Below, piece after piece: positions 63,902 to 64,000 of a DNA stretch of 64,000 bases. Numbering within the stretch: position 1 is the stretch's first letter; the number at the start of each line of letters is the position of its first letter. Origin of the DNA: GYS-P2D sp964414425 (GTDB lineage Bacteria > Bacteroidota > Bacteroidia > Chitinophagales > Saprospiraceae). Where the stretch lies: assembly GCA_964414425.1 (NCBI GenBank), contig CAYPWL010000003.1, positions 104,176 to 168,175 of the forward strand, read 5' to 3'. The notes below the pieces were generated by a model. The model saw only the letters and a list, made by a program, of their open reading frames with translations. It made no database searches and was not told where the DNA came from. The position numbers and the translations under genes are program-made.

Positions 63902-64000
63902 ATAGGTAGATAATTTTATGCGGTATAATTACGCAATTCCTCGAGGGGATGGGCTAAATGTGGATGATTTTATTTGCGATAGAGGAATGTGTATTTTGGT

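Overview
The window is a chromosomal segment of a Bacteroidota bacterium, most likely a free-living marine member of the Saprospiria or a related gliding lineage. Evidence: a fused SecDF, a gldA-gldF-gldG gliding ABC transporter operon, a PorE-like OmpA lipoprotein, a giant protein with a type IX secretion (T9SS) C-terminal domain, an Oar-like TonB-dependent receptor, a Bacteroidota-type LeuRS insertion, the ftsX-DUF3098-uppP-truB cluster, and several promoters with the TAnnTTTG -7 element typical of this phylum. Lipobox signal peptides are frequent. I saw no rRNA, tRNA, transposase, prophage or CRISPR array.

Layout. 0-7 kb: a DEAD-box helicase, a 1624-residue cysteine-rich T9SS substrate with a dockerin-like module, and a small SPOR-like protein. 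7-10 kb: a type II restriction-modification pair (MjaI-like nuclease and beta-class methyltransferase) with converging, overlapping stops, then an APC amino-acid permease. 10-14 kb: an Oar-like TonB receptor. 14-18 kb: a purine-scavenging group (secreted adenosine deaminase, NUP-family lipoprotein and a divergent NCS2 purine permease). 18-29 kb: TerB-like protein, DUF547 lipoprotein with a LEA-like arm, SecDF, PorE-like protein, outer-membrane barrel, penicillin-amidase-family lipoprotein. 29-35 kb: LeuRS, YheT-type hydrolase, glycerophosphodiesterase. 35-45.6 kb: a dense envelope block (FtsX, DUF3098, UppP, TruB, GldA/F/G, S1/P1-type protein, DUF368/PopT-like transporter, TPR-PD40-SPOR protein). 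45.7-52.6 kb: MiaE-like hydroxylase, prolyl oligopeptidase, a VOC protein joined to a hydrolase remnant, an atypical Nramp relative and a HisC-like aminotransferase. 52.6-60.7 kb: GH5 and PL7 polysaccharide-degrading lipoproteins, a decayed type I restriction locus, RlmF, Tex, a GH88 hydrolase and an AhpD-like protein. 60.7-61.5 kb: a long non-coding stretch with palindromes and repeats. The window ends with a second penicillin-amidase-family enzyme.

How the genes work together. Three themes stand out: (1) envelope biogenesis, protein export and gliding/T9SS (SecDF, PorE-like, GldAFG, FtsX, and two undecaprenyl-phosphate recycling proteins, UppP and the DUF368 protein); (2) scavenging of outside material by surface lipoproteins (purine nucleosides, peptides, alginate, beta-glucans, unsaturated uronides); (3) restriction-modification turnover, with one apparently intact type II system and the remains of a type I system. 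No single large unknown system is evident. The most informative oddities are the two deletion scars (49.6 kb and 55 kb), the Nramp relative lacking the metal-binding motif, the LEA-like/DUF547 fusion, the dockerin-bearing T9SS substrate and the likely leaderless ftsX transcript.
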